Shown: piece after piece, positions 7,583 to 15,075 of the stretch
Numbering within the stretch: position 1 is the stretch's first letter
Layout of the letters: each line of letters starts with the position of its first letter
From: Rhodospirillales bacterium
GTDB taxonomy: Bacteria; Pseudomonadota; Alphaproteobacteria; Rhodospirillales; Casp-alpha2
Reading direction: 5' to 3'
DNA length: 16,009 bases
NCBI GenBank assembly: GCA_028282185.1
Contig: JANQIJ010000180.1
Location: 1 to 16,009 of the forward strand
Notes under the pieces: model-generated
Databases searched by the model: none
What the model was told of the DNA's origin: nothing
The model's input: the letters and a program-made list of their open reading frames with translations, nothing else
Program-made: the position numbers and the translations under genes

Positions 7583-8010
7583 CTACTCGCTCCCCAGGTA
7601 GCAATTGCGTGTTGATTGTTGGACGTCTGGAATATTGACATCGTCTCTCCTCTGTTGCCGATCCGCCTTTTCTCGGCCGACCGGACCGGTTGCCCCAAAA
7701 TTGTATCGGCCTTGCCGCCAAGTGAAAAAACGATAATTTCGATCATGTCAAAAGGCGCTCTTAATCAATGCTTCATCCGACCCTCCCCATGGATGGCGGA
7801 CCCCATGGATGGCGGGTCGGGAAGCTGAAAGCCAAAACGGTTGATCCACCCGCAAGCTCTATGCGGGTGGCGTTCGATGGCGGCCACCGCGGCATCGCGC
7901 GTCCGCGCGCCGCCGCCGTCCGGGGGCGCCGCACGGCCTTCGCGGGCCTTTTGCGGTTTATCGAATGCCATTGGTTGCGGCCTCCCGTCCGCTGCCGAAG
8001 GATCAGGCGG
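7583..8010. other. Gene-free region upstream of receptor copy 2, with a hairpin and a short tandem repeat
   Basis: No credible gene is seen. The part nearest the receptor (7583-7780) should contain its promoter; on the minus strand TTGACA occurs near 7754-7759, but no convincing -10 lies at standard spacing. Further upstream are a 16-bp tandem repeat (7785-7815) and a perfect 9-bp stem CCACCCGCA/TGCGGGTGG with a 7-nt loop (7846-7870). The hairpin has no proper T-tract on either strand. The region is bounded on the far side by the remnant of another receptor gene, so part of it may be decayed coding sequence. Confidence 0.4.
7785..7815. repeat. Two-copy 16-bp tandem repeat
   Basis: CCCCATGGATGGCGGA (7785-7800) is followed immediately by a second copy (7801-7815, differing or ending at the last base). 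It lies in non-coding DNA about 200 bp upstream of receptor copy 2. It could have arisen by slippage; no function is evident. Confidence 0.8.
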
Positions 8011-8155
8011 CCTGCCGACCGTTTCCAAGACCGGCGCCCGATACCTGTTGAAACTGTCGCCTGCCTTGCGCACGGCAACGACGCCGGTTCCGCCGATAGC
8101 TGCAAACGGCAATCGGTGCCCGTGAACCGATCGGCACGCGCGTCGATATGTTCAT
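8011..8155 (-). pseudogene. Remnant of the 5' end of a fourth chemoreceptor gene
   Basis: Reading the minus strand from ATG at 8155 gives MNISTRVPIGSRAP, matching the MNISTRIF start of receptor copy 2 and preceded by a good ribosome-site-like AGGTGGGAAGCAG. After a frame change near 8113 the sequence continues AAIGGTGVVAVRKAGDSFNRYRAPVLETVGR, matching the end of TM1 and the start of the periplasmic domain (compare GDGFNRYRALALETNAAGR in copy 3). Resemblance stops near 8011; the remaining ~600 codons, including the sensor, HAMP and signalling domains, are gone. The charged residues and frameshift within TM1 would prevent function. It faces away from the SDR remnant at 8400, the same relative orientation that receptor copy 1 has to the YggT-like/SDR operon. 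Confidence 0.7.
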
Positions 8156-8338
8156 TCTGCTTCCCACCTCGGTTTTCATGTGAAACTGCGCGACACGAAG
8201 CGCTAAACCCTGCGCGTCGGACGTTGCAGCTTTCGAGTACACCAATATGTACGTGGGACGGGCCGCAGCCAATACGCCATAAGTCATAGATATCCGGCTA
8301 TAGGGCTCGATCGGCCGATTGGCGGCCGCCCTGTTTGG

Positions 8339-8367
8339 CGCCGTGTCCAGCGGCACGATGTGGCTGC
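8339..8367. repeat. 29-nt exact copy of an internal segment of the serine dehydratase gene
   Basis: Positions 8339-8367 are identical to 11264-11292, a segment inside the L-serine dehydratase gene encoding its SHIVPLDTA motif (read on the minus strand). Flanking sequences on both sides are unrelated, so this is a short isolated copy about 2.9 kb from its source, in the same orientation. It lies in the scar zone between the receptor remnant and the SDR remnant. Confidence 0.85.
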
Positions 8368-8399
8368 TGGCGGCGAATGATGACGGACGGGGGCGGGCC

Positions 8400-8889
8400 G
8401 TGACCGACGTGCTCTTCCTGACCGGCCTTGCCCTTCGACATCACCGACGACGCCATGACCAAGGCCGCCATCGAGGATCTGGAAGCCGACGGCGGCTTGG
8501 ACATCCTGGTCAATGCCGCGGGGGCGCGTGATCGCCGCCCCTTGGGCGGACTGGACGCGGCGGCCTTGCGCAAGCTCGTGGACGTGAACCTGGTGGGGGC
8601 CTTCACCCTGTCCCGCGCCGTGGCGCCGCAGATGCGCGCGCGGGGCGGCGGGCGGATCATCCATGTGTCTCCATCGCCGGTCACATCGCGCGGGCGGGAG
8701 ACGCGGTCTGCACGGCGTCGAAGGGCGGACTGACCGGAGTGGTCCGCGCCTTGCCCGCCGAATTGGGGCCCGACAAGATCACCGTGCACGCCATCGCGCC
8801 CGGCTATTTCGCGGCCGAAGCGAATAGGGAGATAACCGGCGATCCGGACATGGCGGCCTGGCTGGCCAAACGCACGTCCCTGAACCGCC
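8400..8889 (+). pseudogene. Decayed SDR paralog (internal deletion, frameshift, lost catalytic tyrosine, truncated end)
   Basis: This is a broken duplicate of the SDR at 4744-5505. GTG at 8400 begins TDVLFLTG, matching MADVFSLAG of the intact protein. Then codons for about residues 10-62, including the cofactor-binding TGxxxGxG loop, are missing, and the match resumes in another frame at about 8428 (LPFDITDDAMT). From there to about 8660 it is about 80% identical to the intact protein (hand count). A one-base loss near 8664-8670, relative to CATCTGACCTCC in the intact gene, shifts the frame again. The continuing sequence reads SIAGHIARAGDAVCTASKGG, where the catalytic tyrosine codon has become TGC (Cys, 8709-8711). 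Similarity ends after KRTSLNR near 8889, so about 35 C-terminal residues are absent. It cannot encode an active SDR. It converges on receptor copy 3 with about 70 bp between. Confidence 0.9.
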
Positions 8890-8905
8890 CCCGGACGGTG
8901 CACTT

Positions 8906-8943
8906 GAGTATGTCGCTTTCGATGGGAATCGATTGCCATACTC
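8906..8943. other. Hairpin beyond the 3' end of receptor copy 3
   Basis: Outer stem GAGTATG/CATACTC (8906-8912 with 8937-8943) encloses an inner pairing CGAT/ATCG. It starts 19 nt past the stop codon of the minus-strand receptor gene at 8962 and could help end its transcript, but there is no T-tract, so an intrinsic terminator is doubtful. Confidence 0.35.
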
Positions 8944-8961
8944 CATGGTTCGGAATTTGCG

Positions 8962-10956
8962 TCAGCCCTGCCGGACGGTCGCGAGGAACTGGTCGATCTC
9001 TCCATTCAATACCTGCATGTCGTCTTTCAGGGATTTTGCGCTGGTTAAAATCTGGGCTGCCTCGGTGCGCGTGTCTTTGGCCGTCTGGTTGACGGTGGCG
9101 ATGTTGCTCGTCACCTCGCTGGTACCCACGGCCGCCTGTTGGACATTCGACGCAATCTCGTCGGTGGAGGTCTGTTGCTCGTTGACGGCGGCGGCGACCG
9201 CGGTGGTGATTTCGTCGATGTTGCCGATGGTTTTTGCGATGCCGTCAACGCTTTCGGCCGAGGAATGCGTGGCCTGTTGGACGCTGCCGATCTGATTGCC
9301 GATCTCCTCCGTCGCCTTGGCCGTTTGATTGGCCAGATTCTTCACTTCCGAGGCCACGACGGCGAACCCTTTCCCCGCGTCTCCGGCGCGGGCGGCTTCG
9401 ATGGTTGCGTTCAGGGCCAGCAGGTTCGTTTGTTCGGCGATGTCGGTGATCATGTTGATGACTTCGCCGATCCGTTGCGCGGATTGCACCAGTCCCTGGA
9501 TATTGCCGTGAACGGTCCGGGCTTCGGCCACCGCCGATGTCGCCACTTGCGTCGCGTCCGACATCTGCCGGTTGATCTCGCCGATGGACGCGCTCAATTC
9601 TTCCGTGGCGGCGGCCACGGTCTGCACGCTCGCGGAGGTCTGTTCCGACGCCGATGCCACGGTATCGGATTTCTCGGTGGTTTCTTCCGCTTTCTCCGTC
9701 ATGCTTTCGGCCGACGCCTGCATCTGCTGGGCCGCGGAGGACACCTTGGCGACGACGGACCCGACGCTTTGCTCGAAGCCGTCGGCGAGGGCGAGCAGGG
9801 AGGCTTTCTTTTCGGCCCGGGCTTTCTCCTCGGCACGCCTTTGTCCCTCTTCAAGCCGCTTGACTTCGAGGGCGTTCTCCTTGAAGACCTGAACCGCCGC
9901 TGCCATTTTCCCGATCTCGTCCCGCCGGTTCCGAGAGGGGATTTCGATGTCCAATTTTCCGGTCGACAGTTCGCCCATGGTTTGGGTCATGGCGACGATG
10001 GGTCTTGAAATGGTCCGGCCGATGAAGACGGCCAGGAGGATTCCCGCGATCAACGCCGCCGCGCCGAAGACCGCGATCAAAGTCGATTTCTGGTCGATTG
10101 TCTCGACCATGGCCGGGCCGACGGTGTCCTGCTCCGCCTTGACCTGAAGCTTCATGTCCTCGATGGCGTTCGCCACCTCGGGACCGATCCGGTCCAGCGT
10201 ACCGAGAATGATCCGGTTTCTCTCGGTGATCGTTTCATAAGCCCGCTGGAAGGTTTTCTTGTATTCGGCGGCGATCCCCATGGCCTGCTTCGCAAGGTCC
10301 CGCCGTTCCGGGTTTTCCTGCCAAGTCAATTCGCCCGCGTTCTGTTGAAAATAGTCGAGCTCGTTGATCGCCCGGTCATAGGCGCCTTTGTCGTTTTCCA
10401 GCAGATACTTGAACACGTAAAGCCGGGCGAGCAGCAGTGCCCGCAGCGAATACCCCGCAAGATATCCGGCATCCGCATCGCCGTCCGCCTTGGCGCTTTG
10501 CATGATCTTCGTCAGCGTGCGTTCGATTTCCGGGCCCATCCGGTCCAGTCCCTCCAACACCAATTCGTTGCGGGAGGCCTGCAACTGCGTCACCTGGCGA
10601 AAGGCTTCCAAATAGGTGGACAGGTTGCCGCTGATTTCGTTGATCCGCTCCCGCTTTTCGGCCGCGTCGACCAGATTGGAGAGTTCGGAGGCGAGCCCGA
10701 TGGAGGCGACTGCCCGGTTCTCGACCTCCTCGCTCGACTTTTCCGTCGGATCGATGATGAAGTTCTTCACCGCGAGACGGGCGGTCAGCATGTTGGCCTG
10801 CACGCGGCCGGCCGCATTGGTTTCGAGCGCCAGGGCCCGATATCGGTTAAACCCGTCGCCAATGGTTGCCATCGTCAAGGTGCCGATCGCGCCGATGATC
10901 ACCAGAAGAACGATAATGCCGGAAAAGCCCGCAAAGATACGCGTGGAAATTTTCAT
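8962..10956 (-). CDS. Methyl-accepting chemotaxis protein, copy 3 (HBM-like periplasmic sensor)
   Basis: This 664-aa chemoreceptor has the same plan as the other two: MKISTRIF start, TM1 (about residues 7-29), a periplasmic all-helical sensor of about 260 residues, TM2 (about 293-315), HAMP with the IPSRNRRDEIGKMAAAVQVF stretch, a coiled coil and the AEQTNLLALNATIEAARAG receptor tip. Its sensor looks closer to copy 1 (shared ARLYVFKYLL/ARLYVVKYLL, LKAEQDTVGP-type and RYRALALET/RYRALALQT segments) than to copy 2, so copies 1 and 3 may recognise related ligands. The ATG at 10956 is preceded by a strong AGGGGGG. It ends FLATVRQG without a CheR-docking pentapeptide. It lies 214 bp downstream of the serine dehydratase gene on the same strand, but an A+T-rich stretch just upstream suggests its own promoter. 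Confidence 0.93.
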   Translation of the reverse strand: MKISTRIFAGFSGIIVLLVIIGAIGTLTMATIGDGFNRYRALALETNAAGRVQANMLTARLAVKNFIIDPTEKSSEEVENRAVASIGLASELSNLVDAAEKRERINEISGNLSTYLEAFRQVTQLQASRNELVLEGLDRMGPEIERTLTKIMQSAKADGDADAGYLAGYSLRALLLARLYVFKYLLENDKGAYDRAINELDYFQQNAGELTWQENPERRDLAKQAMGIAAEYKKTFQRAYETITERNRIILGTLDRIGPEVANAIEDMKLQVKAEQDTVGPAMVETIDQKSTLIAVFGAAALIAGILLAVFIGRTISRPIVAMTQTMGELSTGKLDIEIPSRNRRDEIGKMAAAVQVFKENALEVKRLEEGQRRAEEKARAEKKASLLALADGFEQSVGSVVAKVSSAAQQMQASAESMTEKAEETTEKSDTVASASEQTSASVQTVAAATEELSASIGEINRQMSDATQVATSAVAEARTVHGNIQGLVQSAQRIGEVINMITDIAEQTNLLALNATIEAARAGDAGKGFAVVASEVKNLANQTAKATEEIGNQIGSVQQATHSSAESVDGIAKTIGNIDEITTAVAAAVNEQQTSTDEIASNVQQAAVGTSEVTSNIATVNQTAKDTRTEAAQILTSAKSLKDDMQVLNGEIDQFLATVRQG

Positions 10957-11170
10957 GTGCTTACCCCCCTCATGAATGACTCGGTTACGTAAAATATAAT
11001 ATATAATGTGAACTTAATACGCGCATACGGCAATAAGCCATTGGTCATAGGGGTGGTGTATTCCCGGCGTATTTCTAAGGAAAATCGTAATGGATGGGAG
11101 CGAGGCGGGACGTGTGGCGGTCGGCAAGCGGGCCGTTGATCCCCCTGCGCCGATCCAGGCGCGACACGCT
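10957..11170 (-). promoter_or_regulatory. Intergenic region upstream of receptor copy 3
   Basis: This 214-bp gap separates the serine dehydratase stop from the receptor start. An A+T-rich run (about 10990-11008, AAAATATAATATATAATG on the plus strand) sits about 35-50 bp before the receptor ATG and is a likely promoter zone, like the A+T-rich island before receptor copy 1. A small hairpin GCGCC/GGCGC (about 11148-11163) follows the dehydratase stop without a T-tract. The TAGAGCGTGTC string at the dehydratase stop resembles the end of the 1398-1585 inverted-repeat element. Confidence 0.4.
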
Positions 11171-12592
<1,422 letters not shown>

Positions 12593-12745
12593 CTTGATGA
12601 CCTAGCACAAGCCGGCCTTGGCCGTTAGTCCCTTCAAATAAAAAACGATATCAAAATAAAAGTGTAATCATGATAGAATAACCCTTTTAAGGGCATTGGC
12701 CGGTCAGCGGGCAAGCGACGGAGCAAGCGCCAAGGGAGGAACGTC
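12593..12745. promoter_or_regulatory. Divergent promoter region between sdaA and the nuclease gene
   Basis: Positions about 12630-12690 are A+T-rich against a G+C-rich background, including long A runs (AAATAAAAAACGATATCAAAATAAAAG) and TAACCCTTTTAAGGGC, which carries the palindrome CCCTTTTAAGGG (about 12682-12693). Promoters for both divergent genes are expected here. The strong ribosome-binding site AAGGGAGGA (12733-12741) belongs to ATG 12746, the likely ancestral nuclease start. Confidence 0.5.
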
Positions 12746-13652
12746 ATGCCAATCACACCAACCGCCGACGACAATTCCCGACGACAATTCCAGGACCCAT
12801 GAACTTTGCCAGTCATCCGAGTATCTGATTGATCTGTTTTGTTTCAACGGACGGCCGTTCAACCAGGATGCCAATAACGAGGTGACGATCCTGATCAACC
12901 ACTCCTATGTGGTCGGTTACTCGGCCTTTCGGCAGCAGCCGCTATGGGCAGCCTATCGCGTGGCCGACGCGGATCAGAACGTGGATTATGATCGCCCCCA
13001 ATTGTTCTACGATGATGAGCGCTTGGACGCGAACATGCGGGTCGGGCCGGAGCCGTTCGGCAAGATCAAGGATCCGAAAGACTCCAACAAAAAAGTTCAA
13101 TTGAACCGGGGGCACCTGGTGCCCAACGAAGCCATCAACCAGCAATTCGGCAGGCTGGCGCAGATGGAGACGTTTTTGATGTCGAATATGAGCCCTCAGT
13201 ATGCCCGGATGAACCAGGGCATTTGGGCCCGGCTGGAATCACGGATATTGAACGATTACGCCCCGGCGATGGACCATGTTTGGGTCTTGATCGGTCCGAT
13301 CTTCAATGGCGACGAAGCGAAGGTGCCTAAACTGGAGCGCAAGAACGGCCTCACCATCCACATCCCCGAAGCCTATTACTGTATCCTGTTCGATCCGACC
13401 CGTTATCCCTATGGACGTATGTCGAACGTTGAGGTCATGGCGCTGAGAATTCCTCAGGAAGCGGGTCGGGAAGAGGTTTCAAAAGACCATATCACCAGCA
13501 TTGATGCGATCGAGAAGGCGACGAAGCTCGATTTTCTGACCAGTGTGCCCGACCGGTCCGAGGCCAAGGCGGAGGCCCTCGTGGCCACGGATGTCTGGGC
13601 GTCCACGCCTCGCCGCCGGCGCAGCGTCCTGGAAATCGACCCGGACCAGTGA
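12696..13652 (+). CDS. DNA/RNA non-specific endonuclease (NUC1 family), 5' end frameshifted by a 13-bp tandem duplication
   Basis: The nuclease resembles Serratia nuclease/EndoG: a beta-beta-alpha-metal enzyme that cuts DNA and RNA. From TTG 12696 it is 318 aa. The active-site motif reads N137-R-G-H140, with His140 the expected general base. MSNMSPQ and MNQGIWARLE follow, with N173 the expected Mg2+ ligand and E181 matching the catalytic glutamate (8-residue spacing as in Serratia nuclease). The family's usual DRGH has Asn in place of Asp. No signal peptide is seen. The start is odd: ATG 12746 has an excellent ribosome site (AAGGGAGGA) but lies in another frame and stops after MPITPTADDNSRRQFQDP. 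A perfect 13-bp tandem duplication (12766-12791) causes this; with one copy the protein would read MPITPTADDNSRTHELCQ and enter the nuclease frame. The TTG start lacks a good ribosome site, so expression of this allele is doubtful. The stop lies in an 18-bp repeat array. Confidence 0.8.
   Translation: MAGQRASDGASAKGGTSCQSHQPPTTIPDDNSRTHELCQSSEYLIDLFCFNGRPFNQDANNEVTILINHSYVVGYSAFRQQPLWAAYRVADADQNVDYDRPQLFYDDERLDANMRVGPEPFGKIKDPKDSNKKVQLNRGHLVPNEAINQQFGRLAQMETFLMSNMSPQYARMNQGIWARLESRILNDYAPAMDHVWVLIGPIFNGDEAKVPKLERKNGLTIHIPEAYYCILFDPTRYPYGRMSNVEVMALRIPQEAGREEVSKDHITSIDAIEKATKLDFLTSVPDRSEAKAEALVATDVWASTPRRRRSVLEIDPDQ
12766..12791. repeat. 13-bp perfect tandem duplication that shifts the nuclease reading frame
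   Basis: CGACGACAATTCC occurs twice in a row (12766-12778 and 12779-12791). Thirteen is not a multiple of three, so the second copy shifts the frame between ATG 12746 and the nuclease body. Removing one copy restores one uninterrupted frame from the strong ribosome site. Confidence 0.95.
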
Positions 13653-13712
13653 GAAAGGCCGGACCAGTGAGAAAGGCCGGACCAGTGAGAAAGGCCGGAC
13701 CAGTGAGAAAGG
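13643..13712. repeat. 18-bp tandem repeat array, 3.9 copies, spanning the nuclease stop codon
   Basis: The unit GGACCAGTGAGAAAGGCC occurs at 13643, 13661, 13679 and, lacking its last two bases, 13697. The copies are identical. The first contains the nuclease TGA (13650-13652). As 18 is a multiple of three, each further copy has a TGA in the same frame. It lies in the 112-bp gap between the convergent nuclease and LpxR-like genes. The unit itself has no hairpin or typical CRISPR spacing. Confidence 0.95.
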
Positions 13713-13764
13713 AACGTCGTGGCGAGGCTTCGGCCCACGATCGGAACCTGCGGCGTCGGCGCGA

Positions 13765-14775
13765 TCAAAAAATATAGGAGACCGAGATCGACCCGAACTG
13801 GCTGCGCCGTTTCTGGCCGTCGAACTCACGGGTCCTGAGTATCTGCGTGAAAGTGACGCGGGCACGCCCGAGAATCAATTCGATACCGCCCTGAAAGTCC
13901 GCCACCAGGTTCTTTTTGTCGACCGAGCGACTGGCCCCGTAGGTGTTGCCGTCCAGGAAGATGTTGCGGCCCACGAGCCGTCCTTGAACGCCCAGGAAGA
14001 CGTTCCAGCCAAACGCGTGTTGGCGCCGGACCATGGCGGCGGCGGGCAGCGATGGTCGGATGAACGGCGGACCGTAGGTCAGGTCCAGGTTGTCACCCAA
14101 TCGGATCGCTCCACCGAGGGTTCCCTGAACCAGGATGTTGCCGAGGGCCATGCCCGCCGATGGCATGACATCGACTTCGATCCGGTCGTTCCTGTCAAAC
14201 AGTTTATGGCGGAGACGCGCCTCGTAGGTCAGCAACAAACCCGGTTCCGTGTGCAGTTGCTTGCCCCAACCGCGCGGCAAGCCGACGTTCAACAGGGAAT
14301 GCCAGCGCCGCTGGACATAACCGGCGCCGGACCATGGCCCGACCAGCCCCAAATCGAGCGACAGGTTCTGCAACAGTCCGGTTTCCGGTTTTTCGACGAC
14401 CGCGCCGAAACTGGCGAACAGCCATCCGGCGTAAGGCCGATCCGTCGGATCAGGGTCGATCCGTTGGGTGTCTTCCGGCGTGAACATCTGTTGGCCCAAG
14501 GCGGCGACGTAACGGATATCGTCGGTTGCGGGATCTATGCCCGGGATGCGGCCCAGCAAATCGATGTACCAATCGGGAACCAGGGTGTCGCCGGCGGAAA
14601 ACGTGACCTGTAGGCCATTGGTGTAATATTGGTCACGGCCGTCGCCGAACAGGTCGTTCTCGACCTGGATGCCGATTGTCGACGGATGATCGGGCGCGTC
14701 GCCGGCGGCCGTGCCTTGACCCAGCCAGCACGTTGCCAACAGAGAGAGGACGGTCGATGTCAGGCGCCGCGGCAT
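13765..14775 (-). CDS. LpxR-like lipid A deacylase (DUF2219 outer-membrane beta-barrel)
   Basis: This 336-aa protein is predicted to be an outer-membrane barrel that removes the 3'-acyloxyacyl group from lipid A. It starts MPRRLTSTVLSLLATCWLG, a signal peptide probably cleaved near GTAA/GDAP. The mature part opens with QVENDLFGDGRDQYYTNGLQVTF, the family signature that includes the catalytic Asn-Asp pair and the (Y)TNG turn. DRPYAGWLFASFG is another family motif, and the histidine in GYVQRRWHSLLN fits the active-site His. It ends in alternating-residue strands with a terminal aromatic (SVSYIF), typical of outer-membrane barrels. The start was set at 14775 because GAGG lies about 8 nt upstream and the signal peptide follows at once; the open frame upstream to 14931 is basic and unlike a leader. 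It faces the nuclease gene and is divergent from the dioxygenase. Confidence 0.85.
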   Translation of the reverse strand: MPRRLTSTVLSLLATCWLGQGTAAGDAPDHPSTIGIQVENDLFGDGRDQYYTNGLQVTFSAGDTLVPDWYIDLLGRIPGIDPATDDIRYVAALGQQMFTPEDTQRIDPDPTDRPYAGWLFASFGAVVEKPETGLLQNLSLDLGLVGPWSGAGYVQRRWHSLLNVGLPRGWGKQLHTEPGLLLTYEARLRHKLFDRNDRIEVDVMPSAGMALGNILVQGTLGGAIRLGDNLDLTYGPPFIRPSLPAAAMVRRQHAFGWNVFLGVQGRLVGRNIFLDGNTYGASRSVDKKNLVADFQGGIELILGRARVTFTQILRTREFDGQKRRSQFGSISVSYIF

Positions 14776-15075
14776 CCGTACAACCTCATGGGGCCAGAAT
14801 TGTCCGCCCATGCCAAGGGGCGCCGGGCCGCCACGGACGCGCCGTCGGTTCCTGCAGCGGCGGCGCGGGAATTCATGTTTCGGGTCTCCATTGCCGTGTC
14901 CGGGGTCTATGCCGTCCGCAGTCGGGCGCACGAGGACTGTAGGCCAGTCGGCGGCCGATGAACAGTCCGGGCCGGTCGGGACCGGACCGTCGTCGAAAGG
15001 CGGGTCCCCAGTCTAGCCTTCTGTCAGGTTTTCCAATGCCCATGTGAATGCTACGCTACTCACTGGAGGCAAATC
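14776..15075. promoter_or_regulatory. Divergent intergenic region between the LpxR-like and dioxygenase genes
   Basis: This 300-bp region has no supported gene. It must carry the promoters of both divergent genes. An imperfect hairpin GTCCGG/CCGGAC (14965-14970 with 14982-14987) is visible. A weak plus-strand candidate, TTTTCC (15029-15034) with TACGCT (15052-15057) 17 nt later, is too close to the ribosome site to be convincing. Confidence 0.4.

Noticed and set aside
9139..10008. Long plus-strand frames antisense to the receptors (also 2168-2710, 3122-3958, 5675-6352 and 6920-7615)
   Set aside because: Recurring at equivalent places in all three receptor paralogs, they reflect the codon bias of the opposite strand and have no independent start signals.
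13643..13712. CRISPR array
   Set aside because: Units are directly adjacent with no spacers and only 18 bp long.
13543..14613. 356-aa plus-strand open frame running through the 18-bp repeat (SEKGRT repeats)
   Set aside because: It overlaps the nuclease end out of frame and is antisense to the LpxR-like gene over most of its length; no family resemblance.
14776..14931. Extended start for the LpxR-like protein at 14931
   Set aside because: The signal peptide begins at ATG 14775, which has its own ribosome site; the extension is basic and proline-rich.
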